A stretch of 64,000 bases of DNA from Salvelinus alpinus (taxonomy: Eukaryota; Chordata; Actinopteri; Salmoniformes; Salmonidae). Position numbers and translations under genes: made by a program. The notes under the pieces were generated by a model. It was not told the DNA's origin, did not search any database, and saw nothing but the letters and a program-made list of their open reading frames with translations. Of this stretch, positions 12,528 to 22,969 are shown piece after piece. How positions within the stretch are numbered: position 1 is the first letter of the stretch; every line of letters begins with the position of its first letter. Location: assembly GCF_045679555.1 (NCBI RefSeq), contig NC_092120.1:9723805-9787804 (forward strand), written 5' to 3'.

Positions 12528-12756
12528 TACACTGCTCAAAAAAATAAAGGGAACACTTAAACAACACAATGTAACTCCAAGTCAATCACACTTCTGTGAA
12601 ATCAAACTGTCCACTTAGGAAGCAACACTGATTGACAATAAATTTCACATGCTGTTGTGCAAATGGAATAGACAAAAGGTGGAAATTATAGGCAATTAGC
12701 AAGACACCCCCAAAAAAGGAGTGATTCTGCAGGTGGTGACCACAGACCACTTCTCA
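12528..12756 (+). mobile_element. Left end of a Tc1-like element (copy B, part 1)
   Basis: These 229 bp appear identical to 10811-11039, including the terminal TA and the inverted-repeat end. The match stops at cacttctca, within one or two bases of the point where the inverted piece at 12145 begins. Confidence 0.88.
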
Positions 12757-13258
12757 TCAGGCACTGCAAAATCTCATACAATACATCTGGTCTGCTCCGT
12801 GACACAAATGAATTAAAGCTCATCAGTGCAGCACATGAGTCAGAGCAGATGATGACCCTATCTGGCCTCACCTCCTCCACCCACTCTGCAGCTAAGAGTA
12901 TGGCTGCATACTCAAGCCTGGATTACATCTAGCTTTTTTAAAGAAGTCTGAGCTGCTGATGCATATGCTACACTACCATAGTCCAGTGATGATCTTAATA
13001 TCGCTATATATAACGTTTTCAATGCCATTCTATCCACCCCCCCACGTCATTCCTGACAGGCAACGCATCACATTCAATATTCTTGTCATTCGAGTGTCAG
13101 ACCAGATCCCCAGAAACCTAAACACTCTCACCCTCTCCAGATTCCTCCCGTACAGCTTCAGGCATATTTCCTCCCCAACCAGTCTGTGTTTTCTCAACTG
13201 AGAACTTGAAGCCCCACCTGTAGGACCACTGTTCAACTTCTCTGATCCTTCTCTGATC
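12757..13258 (-). mobile_element. RNase H-bearing LINE fragment (I/Nimb-type), reverse transcriptase end and RNase H
   Basis: The minus strand encodes pieces of reverse transcriptase (VEQWSYRWGFKFSVEKTQT; VFRFLGIWSDTRMT) and then an RNase H region (PDRVIICSDSCAALMSF; SRPDVLYEILQCL). An RNase H domain after the reverse transcriptase marks the I superfamily of LINEs. The 5' part is missing and the fragment begins directly next to the displaced ADAM15 exon at 13263. Confidence 0.65.
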
Positions 13259-13545
13259 CCAGCTGCGTACAGGTGGATGAATGTGTCGGCAGCACCTGGG
13301 GGAGTGTGACCTACCAGAGCACTGCACCAGTACCTCTCCCCACTGCTCCCCCAACGTGTTCCTGCAGAACGGCGAGCCCTGCGAGGAAGGCTCCTCCTAC
13401 TGCTACAGCGGTGTCTGCGCCAGCCTCAACACACAGTGCCAGATGTTGTGGGGACCTAGTGAGTTACACTATTGGTCAAATGCTCTGGACCCGATAACAT
13501 TGGGATTGATACCACTGTGGGGAGCTGGTGGCTAGTTATTTTGAA
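13259..13545 (+). pseudogene. Displaced, inverted copy of an ADAM15 disintegrin/Cys-rich exon (13263-13458) with intron flank
   Basis: The 196-bp exon matches the ADAM15 exon at 61298-61103 base for base over most of its length, including the acceptor AG, the gtgagttacac donor and about 85 bp of downstream intron. It lies some 48 kb away on the opposite strand. A TGG codon has become TGA near its start (GGATGA at about 13275-13280), so it is not a usable exon. No other ADAM15 exon is nearby. The rest of the frame is well kept ([30 protein letters not shown]), suggesting a fairly recent origin. Confidence 0.9.
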
Positions 13546-15011
13546 CTGAAACTTTGAAAAATGTTACTTCACCTGTGGAAACAGAGGCAACATACTCTTA
13601 AAGAAAGCACAAATATATTTCCCTTGGTTGACTGATCTTGAACCCAGAACCAAATCAACTAATTGATTTCACGAGTTATAAGGGGTTGACAGCGGTTGGT
13701 TGAGTTAAGTGGTTGAACTGGACACCACCCTAGGTGCAAGTCTCTGAACGCCATCTAAACAGCTTTCTCCTACCTACCTAGAAGTACTGTATGTGGGGTT
13801 AATGCCAGCATATACAAGAGTAATTCCACTAAAGAGGACCTATGGGATAAATAAACATCCTGAACTTTAGAGACAGATCACATACACAATGTGTGGAAGT
13901 ATCGTTCAACAATGCAAGTGGCATGAATACATATAGCACAGTTCCAACTTCTTAATTTAACCTAAAAGACAACTGATCAATATATAGCCGACCCATCCAA
14001 CAATCAACATGACAAAGACATCTATTTTAAAGAAACTGTTCAGCTGAAAAAGATTCCCAGCCATGGAGACCGTTAGCAGCCCAATGATCATCTCAAATCA
14101 CCACAGAAGTGTGTAGAGACAAAAAAAACAAATATTAAATGAACCGATTACACATTTATAAGCTACAGGCAGTGCCTCAGAGGATATTGGAGGGGCACAA
14201 CATTCATGTTGTAGCAAAGTATATAGGCTACTTAGATATAAATTAAACAGGCAATGCATGATATTTGTTGTTGGCATGTTGTTCCTTCATAGTCTTTACA
14301 GGATACTTCAAAGCGTGTGATTGTGAATGTTACCAATTCAGTAAACACCGTCATTTGATTTGTCATAGTTACTCTTAAGGAAAACAAAAGTCACCTCTAA
14401 TTGAGTAATGTGTTGCTATATTGAATCTCTCAAGCAACATTTTACAATAATGATACAATTTCAGATCACTTACCGTTGCCTTCTGTTAAAGTGAATGGGA
14501 TAAGCAGTTTCTTTTTCCAGTAACACACCCAGCAAAGAGTAGTGGTTTGTAGAATGCACTGCACATCACTGGAAAAACAATGGGCAAATTTGTTTTGCAT
14601 GGTCCGGTCCCCTAGCAGTGTGCTCATTTTCAACCATTCCATTGGTCCTAAAGACAAATCTCCACCCACACGGGGCACCAGGCCATGCATAACAAACTCA
14701 CCCAATGCGAGAAGACTAGTCGACGACTCCTGAGGCTATTAAATCATGGATGGATGAAATTGCCCTAATGTCATTAATTATATTTAGCCGACAGAGCCCC
14801 AGCTTTTAGGAGAGCGCCAGTCAACATGCATTCTCAGTTGCACTTCAATCAATAATGCAAAAGATGAATGGGTGATTTGAGTGCATGTGATGTCAGGTTG
14901 GCATTTCACCTCCAGAAAAGCATTAAACAGAACCAGATGGAAATAGCTATAAGGTTACAGTGATCTGTGTAAACGACCAATGTAGACACTAACACAAGAG
15001 GAAATATTACA
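13546..15011. other. Intergenic, no gene recognised
   Basis: No coding exon with splice support and no clear transposon. It lies downstream of the MS4A-like gene. Confidence 0.4.
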
Positions 15012-15017
15012 TTTATT
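15012..15017 (-). terminator. Candidate polyadenylation signal of the MS4A-like gene
   Basis: AATAAA on the minus strand, about 200 bp after the stop codon at 15215. It is the nearest canonical signal downstream. Confidence 0.45.
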
Positions 15018-15214
15018 GAATGAAAGAAAGATACTGTCAGAAATCAAGAGCAACTCTCCAGTAATATGAAATAGCAAAGAGAATAGTCCTACTTCATGAA
15101 TTAGTAAGCACTACATTCATCAGGACACATGACTGTACACATTGATAACAAAACATCAGAAACATTCGCAATGGCGTCACACTTCCTAGGGTGAGGTGTA
15201 TGCATGGTTCTGCC

Positions 15215-17763
15215 TCACGGAGAGTATGGTGGAGCCGGGGTGTCAGAGTCTTCAACACTGCCCAGTAAGGCCGCGTCACTGTCGCTCAGGGAGGCCTGGC
15301 TGACTCCGGTGGGATCAGTACCAGTCTCTACCGCCACCTAGACCCAATCACAAGGTGCAGGAGAAGTAAGGAGGATGAAGTCAGGAACTAGCACAAACTG
15401 ACCAGTCAACATGACCCATATACATTTCACGATTCTGGGGATTTGAAAGGACTGGATTGGTACGTCTAAGCAATATGGTGTAAACTACCAGAGGACTAGG
15501 TGGAGCTATTCAGTTATTGTTGGTAACTAGGAGTTTACAAGAGGGGGAGTCAAGAAGCAACAAGTGTTGGTGAAAGTTAGGAATTGTAGCAATGTTCTGT
15601 TAAACAGGCAAAATGGTTCATGCCCTGTAGCGTTTGTTTGAGCTACTGTAAGACTGTACTTTTAAAAAATGATGCATGTACAGCTGCTGCACTTTGCCTG
15701 CTCAACAGACTATTAACCTGTTGATGTAAGCGATGACTGCAGCGTTCTCAAGCTTACCATCCCCCGGCCACAGCTCAGGCTGTAGTACCCACGGAGGTGA
15801 ATGGCTTTCCCAGAGAAGACACAGACAGTGAGAGCCACACAGAGCTCCATCACCGTCAGGACCAGCAGTAGGCCCTTTACCCCATTCAAGACTGTCTGAT
15901 GCACACAGAGGTAAAACAGGAGGAATAGGTGTCAACAGTTGGGCTAATGTTTTGCATTGTAACTTTAGAAGGATTTACAAGTTTTGTTCAGGTTTCTCAT
16001 CCTGGTAAAACAATAGCAACGGTATCTCGTAAATACATAAAACATTTAATAAGCCTGCAAAGATGCATTTCTCTAGCTCCTTGCAGCATTTAATAAACAA
16101 ACTGTTTGGAAGCACAGAAGACTGCTGAGGGGAGAACAGATCATAGTAATTTCCAGAACGGTGCAAATGGAATGGCATAAAACACAGAAACAATGTGTGT
16201 GATGTATTTGATACTATTCCACTTATTCTGCTCCAGCCATTACTACAAGCCCATCCTCCCCAATTAGGTGCCACCAACCTCATGTGTTTGGAAGGTTACT
16301 GAGTTCTCTGAAGTGAGTATAACAAATGCATACAGCAAAATTACAGAACCAGGTCACTTCCATAAATACTTACATATAGTGTCCTAACCATAATTGTGCA
16401 TTCCTGTATCCTGTTCTGGTCGGAATCGGAAGTATAGTTGTCATCAGTTTCAGTGCAGAAACCATCTTCATGTTTTACAGTGAGCAGCATACAAATATAG
16501 GCAACCCCAGCCAGGGCCACAAGAACACTGACAACATTCACAGCCAGAGTCCCTTTAATCTGACAGGGTGAGAAATGAAGAGGGGAAACTGAACCACTAT
16601 TGCATGACAATGTTAGTTTGTTTAAAAATATATGGACATGGACATCTATTAACTGTTCCAATTGGTTAGATGTTTGGTTTGTGAGTTTGTCTAGGAAAAT
16701 ATATCCTGTTTTACTTCCTAATATCAAAGATTTAATTAATAATCTCAACTTATAAATCTAATAAAGTAAACTTGAAGTGCACACTGCTATTAACCACAGT
16801 CACAGTGAATGACTTACCAGACTCAAACGTGTTCCTTTCCGGGCAGCCACAGTGAGAGATCCAGAGAGGACAAACTGGAGAGAGTGAGCAACACAGGAAA
16901 GAAAGACACTTTAGACCATTGACATATGAAGCTAAGGTGATGCTGACCAATCAACTGCCACATCCAATGTCAACTACTGTAGAGGCCTACACTTTATAGA
17001 TAAACACAAGTTCTGCTGCGGTCTCCTGTGGGTGTGGGATGCGCTTTGGTCATGAGTGCTGATCTGAAGTCAGTTATCCTGCTTGTTCACTTACCTTTCT
17101 AGGTTACAATAGGACTACTGTAAGATAGATGACAGCAGATTCACTCTGAGGAAACATCTAAAAGTGCATGTGTCCGTGTAGCATTTAGTGTGTTGGATAT
17201 TACTTGCCCCCTTGGGACCAAGAACTTACAGCAACTCCCATGAAGAGCGGGAACTGGTCATACAGGATAGGGGTGAGAAGAGCAGACAGGCTCACCACCA
17301 TGCACACCAATCCAAGGACGATCTGCACAATCTGAGACAGTCATTCGGGGAACATTGAGTAACAATAGTGGAAATGGTAACTAATAGTGGTTCAGTTTAG
17401 CCTAGATGTTGTTTTCTTCTAAATCAAATTGCCCTCAAAGGATGTTAAATATAGATCTCTACAATAGCACAGCCAATGATTGAATCCAATGGCAAATGGA
17501 TTGAATGAGCACTAAAGACAGTAATATTAAAGACAGTAAAGACAGTAAAATTCTGTTCTCACCCCAAGAGATTGTGGCTGAACCTGCAGGAACACCCTCG
17601 TCATCTCTGACACTTTAGTGGTCAGCATTGGCACAGCGGGGGGCTCACTCTGGATTTGGGGAGTGACATTCAGAAGTGGCACTGAAGCCTTGCCACTCTC
17701 CGCCAAGGTGAAAACTTGTGTCACTACCACAACTCCATTTACAGTGGTGATAGAGGTGGACAT
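15215..17763 (-). CDS. MS4A-family four-transmembrane protein (complete, 6 coding exons)
   Basis: Coding exons are 17763-17563, 17331-17230, 16874-16818, 16559-16374, 15895-15758 and 15337-15215, all with GT-AG and all in phase 0. They give 268 aa ending in TGA at 15215. The N-terminal 67 aa are polar. Hydrophobic segments follow: VQIVLGLVCMVVSLSALL (TM1), the MS4A-typical FVLSGSLTVAARKGTRLSL (TM2), LAVNVVSVLVALAGVAYICM (TM3) and LLLVLTVMELCVALTVCVF (TM4). The loop before TM4 carries an acidic, Ser-rich region. The short tail has acidic serines and ends APPYSP, containing a PPxY-type motif. MS4A proteins sit in plasma or endosomal membranes and modulate receptor signalling in immune and epithelial cells; which member this corresponds to cannot be told. 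An upstream non-coding exon is likely, since an acceptor (tttatttgcag) lies at about 17807. Confidence 0.85.
16117..16285. mobile_element. MITE-like repeat in an MS4A-like gene intron
   Basis: A palindrome-rich segment starting gactgctgaggggaga and ending ccaccaacctcatgtg, related to 1931-2062. It lies between coding exons and does not disturb them. Confidence 0.45.
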
Positions 17764-18453
17764 GGTTGATGATCCTTATGTGGGTGGTTGATTTCAACAA
17801 ACACCTGCAAATAAAACTACACACTGAAAGCTTGATACTTTAATACAGCTGCAGACATTTTGTCAGTGTTAATTATGGCATTAAAGATGCCTAAGTCTTT
17901 TCTAGGTTGTCCTTGGTTTAGAAATAACATTTCAACACTAGCCTTTTGAAGAACAAAATTGAGGTTTGAAGAGTAAAATGTAGGTGTACTTCAAATGACC
18001 AAAAACAGCGGTAACTAGCACAGAATGGGCCTTTCTTAGGTCTCACAAATTAGATTTGATCTCAATGAGACTAACATCATTGAAAGGTTAAATAAATCAA
18101 TACAATATTGACAACACTCAATGATTACAATATATGATATTGTTTTTTCAAGACACATGAATTGCACTTGTAAATCTGTGTTTTGTATTTCAATGGAAAT
18201 TGAATGTAAAACTATGGAAGCTGGCACATGATTACAGTTATTAGGGCTACAACTGTTAACACAAATCGCCTAATCAGCATTAATTTAACCAACATTTGTA
18301 ACAATTCAAATTGGACAATTTACCACTTGTCCACTTTTTCCAGGTTCGGGAACAGCTAATGTACAAACGCGGAAGTACTAGGATATAATCTAGGATACTT
18401 TTTCAACGTTTACAGAGCCCTGTTGCGTCTGCTCTTTCAATTTATAACATATG
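17764..18453. other. MS4A-like gene upstream region
   Basis: This probably holds the 5' UTR and first intron of the MS4A-like gene. No further coding exon was found. Confidence 0.4.
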
Positions 18454-18668
18454 CTGCGTTCAAAACAATTGGAAACTCGGAAATATCCGACTTCAATGCG
18501 TTCATGACAACTGGGACTTCTGGGAAAAAACGTTTAAACTGTCAATCAACTCGGAATTCAAAGTCGGAAGCTGGAGCATCTTTCTTGAGCTGCAACTTTC
18601 CGACTTGAAGATCACTGACGTCATGATTTGACCTAGTTTTTTCCGAGTTCCCAGTTGGCTTGAAAGCC
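18454..18668. mobile_element. Palindromic MITE near the MS4A-like promoter
   Basis: The left end (gcgttcaaaacaattggaaa, then ctcgg) and the reverse complement of the right end (gggctttcaagccaactggg, then aactcgg) match as imperfect terminal inverted repeats. Interior wording such as gatcactgacgtcatgattt recurs in fish MITEs. No coding capacity. Confidence 0.6.
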
Positions 18669-19582
18669 CCAATATCACAGTTTATAAACTCAAGAGACGC
18701 AACATCGCGAGATTTCTGGGAACGCTTCCTTTAACAGACACACCCTCTCCCCTCAAATTTAGTCGACACTTCTGATGACGTTTCATAACGTCTGACGAGA
18801 TTACACTTGCAGGGTATGGAGGATATAGTTTATAAATCGAGGTTGCGACACCAGGAATAAAGAGTGTATCGAATTCGGGGTGCATTTTCTACCAAGAATG
18901 AACATACTCGCCGATATATCGAATCCCAACGCGGCTGCTGTATTTAGCCTTGAATCGTTTTTAATGCTTTATTTTTTTCTTACGGTGACTGAGGGTCTGA
19001 GAGTTGAAAAGTATCGGGCTTCATCCGACAATCCTCGTTCCTCTCCGCCTGTAAATCTGTCATCATCATCCATAATTTTTTATTATGAAAACCTGTCTCT
19101 TTTTGTCAAACCGCTCACCCTCTTCAGGATTCGAATTTATAGAAGGGTAGCCGAAATGTGTTAAGCCTAAACACCACAGGAGTTAAATCTTGTTTATCTC
19201 AAATAAGAGAAATGGCTTAATTTATAAATGCAATATCAAGTTCACATCGAAAACGTAATGTTGGCGAAATTGTTTTGATTGTAAATCAAGGAAGTAATTG
19301 AAGACACAGAATTGGAGGAAGACGTGAGAATGACAAATATACTCTTAATTGTTTGAAATCAGTGCACAAGGCACACAAGCAGGAAAATTAAATAGTGTAT
19401 ACAATGGAGCATTCAAAGACTGACATGAATTGATCAAAATGTAATTAGAGAATTCAGCTTTTGTGCCCTTAGTGAATTAAGGGGAGAATACTTTTGACAC
19501 CACAGAGGGACAAACAATTGAACACAAATAATTACAATTATATATAATTAACTGAAAATGGAGAGCAACTGATCGCTGGCTC
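18669..19582. other. Intergenic, one unexplained open frame
   Basis: An open frame of 88 codons from the ATG at 18898 to 19164 (plus strand) has a hydrophobic stretch (FLMLYFFLTV). It has no recognised family and no splice support. The rest shows nothing recognisable. Confidence 0.3.
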
Positions 19583-20150
19583 CATCAGAATGCCCAGCCG
19601 GTCACAGGTGTGGAGATCATGATCAGAGGCCCAGCCGGGCACGGGTGTGGAGATCATGAACAGATGCCCAGCCGGGCATGGGTGTGGAGATCATGATCAG
19701 AGGCCCAGCCGGGCATGGGTGTGGAGATCATGAACAGAGGCCCAGCCGGGCATGGGTGTGGAGATCATGAACAGAGGCCCAGCCGGGCATGGGTGTGGAG
19801 ATCATGATCAGAGGCCCAGCAGGGCACAGGTGTGGAGATCATGATCAGAGGCCCAGCAGGGCACAGGTGTGGAGATCATGATCAGAGGCCCAGCCGGGCA
19901 CGGGTGTGGAGATCATGAACAGAGGCCCAGCCGGGCACAGGTGTCGAGGGCACGGACAGAGGCCCAGCAGGGCACAGGTGTCGAGGGCACGGACAGAGGC
20001 CCAGCAGGGCACAGGTGTCGAGGGCACGGACAGAGGCCCAGCTGGGCACAGGTGTCGAGGGCACGGACAGAGGCCCAGCCGGGCACAGGCATGGAGTTCA
20101 TAAACAGAGGCCCAGCAGGGCACAGGTGTCAAGGCCACAGACAGAGAACC
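19583..20150. repeat. 37-bp GC-rich minisatellite, about 15 units
   Basis: Tandem units built on 'cagaggcccagccgggcac' followed by 'gggtgtggagatcatga' repeat at a 37-bp period. Two unit types are present: the left two-thirds mostly carry 'gtggagatcatga(a/t)', while 19930-20090 carries 'gtcgagggcacgga'. Because 37 is not a multiple of three, long open frames arise in several frames on both strands; they are a by-product of the repeat. A unit-like string (gcacaagtgtggagga then tagaggcccag) also occurs at about 21773-21800 in the DUF6729-like relic, and 20155-20215 resembles 21800-21855, so the array probably grew from that gene's proline-rich exon. Confidence 0.92.
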
Positions 20151-20487
20151 AGCTGGTGGTGGAGTAGTCCGTACAGGAGCGGAGGACTGATGCGGTTAGA
20201 GGTGTGGAATGAAAAGTCATCTGATTGGCAGCATGTTTTTTTTGTATCACTCTTCATCAATGCCACCAAATACCCAGCATACTACAGAGCATTTTCAACA
20301 ACCTACTTGAAGGTCTGCTTCCTCTAAAGGCTGGACTGCATCTCATGTTGACCCAACAAATGTGCCTTGTTGCTGGGTTGCCAACTCTGAGCAGTACAGC
20401 CCTCCTGGCCAAATTTATCCGGAGATATAGCCCTGGTGTACTCTCTTTTAGAACTATGTCTGCTGAAATGGCAAGCATTCTTACTGT

Positions 20488-20576
20488 CAAATCAAATTTT
20501 ATTCATCATATATACAGAATACAGCGGGGTGTAAACAGTACAATGAAATGCTTACTTGCAAGCTACCTCTCAACAT
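20488..20576 (-). mobile_element. Reverse 3' tail of a CR1/L2-group LINE
   Basis: tcaaatcaaattttattcat and the following bases (including atgaaatgcttacttgcaag) are the reverse complement of a LINE tail like that at 37575-37650. Confidence 0.5.
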
Positions 20577-20599
20577 AGCCCTTATCATACAGTATGTCT

Positions 20600-20885
20600 T
20601 GGGGGTATGATATTTGTGCGTCTTTCTCATTCATCATTATTCACAGTTCATCAGGATTATCCGTAATCATGGTAGCATCCACATTAATGTAGAAGTGTTT
20701 AGAAACATTCTATTCTTATTTACAATAAGTGACTCCAAAATGACACAAGTCATTTTGTCACAAGCTTGATGTAATCATTGCATGCTAGGAATATGGGACC
20801 AAATACTAAACTTTTGACTACTTAAATACACATAAGTGAATTTATCCCAATACTTTTGGTTCCTCTTAAATGGGGGGACTATGTA
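20600..20885. mobile_element. Probable decayed Tc1-type remnant, split by LINE insertion
   Basis: Wording such as gggaccaaatactaaacttt and cccaatacttttggttcc is typical of an old salmonid Tc1-type repeat. A matching remnant (atggatgaaaataccttcaa) appears at 21640-21705, on the other side of the LINE fragment. Confidence 0.35.
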
Positions 20886-21605
20886 GGTTGGCCCTCGCTT
20901 CATACTCGTCGCCAAACCCACTGGCTACAGGTTATCTACAAGTCTCTGCTAGGTAAAGCCCCGCCTTATCTCAGCTCACTGGTCACCATAGCAGCACCCA
21001 CTCGTAGCACGCGCTCCAGCAGGTATATCTCACTGGTCACCCCCAAAGCCAATTCCTCCTTTGGTCGTCTTTCCTTCCAGTTCTCTGCTGCCAATGACTG
21101 GAACAAACTGCAAAATTCTCTGAAGCTGGAGACTCATATCTCCCTAACTAGCTTTAAGCACCAGCTGTCAGAGCAGCTCACAGATCACTGCACCTGTACA
21201 TAGCCCATCTGTAAACAGCCCATCTATCTACCTACCTCATCCCCATACTGTATTTATTTATTTATCTTGCTCCTTTGCACCCCAGTATCTCTACTTGCAC
21301 ATTCATCTTCTGCACATCTACCATTCCAGTGTTTAATTGCTATATTGTAATTACTTCGCCACCATGGCCTATTTATTGCCTTAACTCCCTTATCTTACCT
21401 CATTTGCACTTACTGTATATAGACTTTTTGTTTTCTTTGTTCTACTGTATTATTGACTGTATGTTTTATTTATTCCATGTGTAACTCTGTGTTGTTGTAT
21501 GTGTCGAATTGCTATGCTTTATCTTGGCCAGGTCGCAGTTGCAAATGAGAACTTTTTCTTAACTAGCCTACCTGGTTAAATAAAGGTGAAATAAAAATAA
21601 TAAAC
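20886..21605 (+). mobile_element. RSg-1-like LINE, 3' end only
   Basis: The plus strand encodes the last part of a LINE ORF2: HWLQVIYKSLLGKAPPYLSS, then SFQFSAANDWNKLQNSLKLE and SFKHQLSEQL, ending at the stop near 21201. It is followed by about 400 bp of 3' UTR and the tail ctacctggttaaataaaggt, ending in A-rich repeats. This tail is shared with HpaI-type tRNA SINEs of salmonids, which fits RSg-1. It is strongly 5'-truncated and inactive. Confidence 0.75.
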
Positions 21606-21719
21606 AAATGTAGAAAAGGTGTTGTAATAAAAAGTGCTGTATTATGGATGAAAATACCTTCAAATTAAAGCTGACAGCCAAAGCCAATTCACACTTTAAA
21701 AATAAAATGTATGGTCCAT

Positions 21720-22560
21720 GGACTAAGGAGTAACATTAGCCCAAACAGGAATGTAGGACAGGGAACTGACGAGCACAAGTGTGGAGGATAGAGGCCCAGG
21801 GGGTGGAGTAGCCCATACAGGAGTGGAGGACAGGGGACTGACTGATGCAGCTGTGGACTGGATGCTGGTAGGGGGGGTGGGAGTAGGATGAAAGGTGCCA
21901 ACAAGAGGCAGGGCTGTCTCCAGCACTGGAACTGTCAGGTCCTGAAATTCCACAAGCTCGACAAAGCTCTCATCATCCTCCCCTTGGACATCAGGGTCAC
22001 CTGTCTCCAGTTCCGCAATGGCAGCCTTATAATCCTGCAGCACCAAACCAGTTAGATCGAAGAGGTACTCCAAATTAGTTCTAAAGAAAAAAACTACATA
22101 AATATATGAGAATACACCCCGGACTGAGAATGGAATAATTCTATAATAACATTTCACAATGAGAAATGTGTTGCTGTTTGTATTAAATATAAAAGCTGCA
22201 TTAGATTATTAATTACATTAAAAGTATATTGACATTACCAGTGTATTTGCGTGGAAAAGTGTAAGGAACCATATGTTCCAACTGATGACCTTCCTACTGC
22301 ACAGAATGTGGGCAATACAGCTTTACCTGCCAGAGCTTCCTGGATATCCAGAGCAGCAGATGATGGGCAAAGTACCTCTCCATCTCTACTGAGCTGCAGG
22401 TGGTGGTGGAGGGCGGTCCAGCCACATTTTGTCAACCCTGGCAAAGTCCATCTCTGGAATCCCATTCCCCAACCACCTGAACAATGCCTTGGACACCCAC
22501 TTATGGTTCACATCAGGCAAAATGCGTTGCCATCCCTTGGGAAGGCATACATCTCTCCCT
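21720..22560 (-). pseudogene. DUF6729-like gene relic (transposon-derived type), two pieces
   Basis: The minus strand at 22560-22400 encodes LPKGWQRILPDVNHKWVSKA and PEMDFARVDKMW. After a frameshift it continues MERYFAHHLLLWISRKLWQV and KLYCPHSV with a stop at about 22290. This pattern is that of DUF6729 proteins, common in fish as transposon-derived families. A second piece at 22063-21723 is open and encodes an acidic segment followed by a Pro/Thr/Ser-rich stretch. The frameshift, stop and degraded context indicate a relic. The function of DUF6729 is not known to me. Confidence 0.5.
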
Positions 22561-22589
22561 GAAATCAAAAGACAGCATCCCCACACGAG

Positions 22590-22969
22590 AAATAATGTAT
22601 TGATGATACATTCCCCAAAGAATAGGTCATCATATCACATGAGACATACTGTGAAGGCCTAGTATATCATTTAAAATGCAAGTCATCACTATAAATACTT
22701 CAAATACTGTCTGGAAGGGCTGAAAAGTAGAACTATTAATTTAATTTAGATCAATAGATTAAACACCATCAAAAGACGATTATTTGTTTTACTTATCTAT
22801 TATCTCCATAAACTAAACAATATCATTAATTAAAATAATAACTCCAGATTAGTATGAAAATAGTGGGGTTAACAGACTATTTTGATGGTCAGAGTAATCG
22901 GACGTTAAACTAGCTAACGTTTGAAAATAAAGGAGAGCCGCACACTCTAAGAACTCAGATGCAAAAATG
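22590..22969. other. Intergenic, repeat edge
   Basis: AT-rich, with no gene. At 22930-22995 'aaggagagccgcacactcta ... gtttcgacaggcaagctg' is a repeat end of a kind widespread in teleosts. Confidence 0.35.

Noticed and set aside
18880-19164. Small secreted or membrane protein gene (88-94 codons, plus strand)
   Set aside because: It has a hydrophobic stretch, but no family, no splice sites and no poly-A context. It is kept only as a note.
19583-20150. CRISPR-like array
   Set aside because: Units are contiguous with no unique spacers, and the window is vertebrate DNA.
19845-20327. Several overlapping open frames of 60-150 codons on both strands with repeated peptides
   Set aside because: They come from the 37-bp tandem repeat, whose period is not a multiple of three and which lacks stops in several frames. 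No start or splice context supports them.
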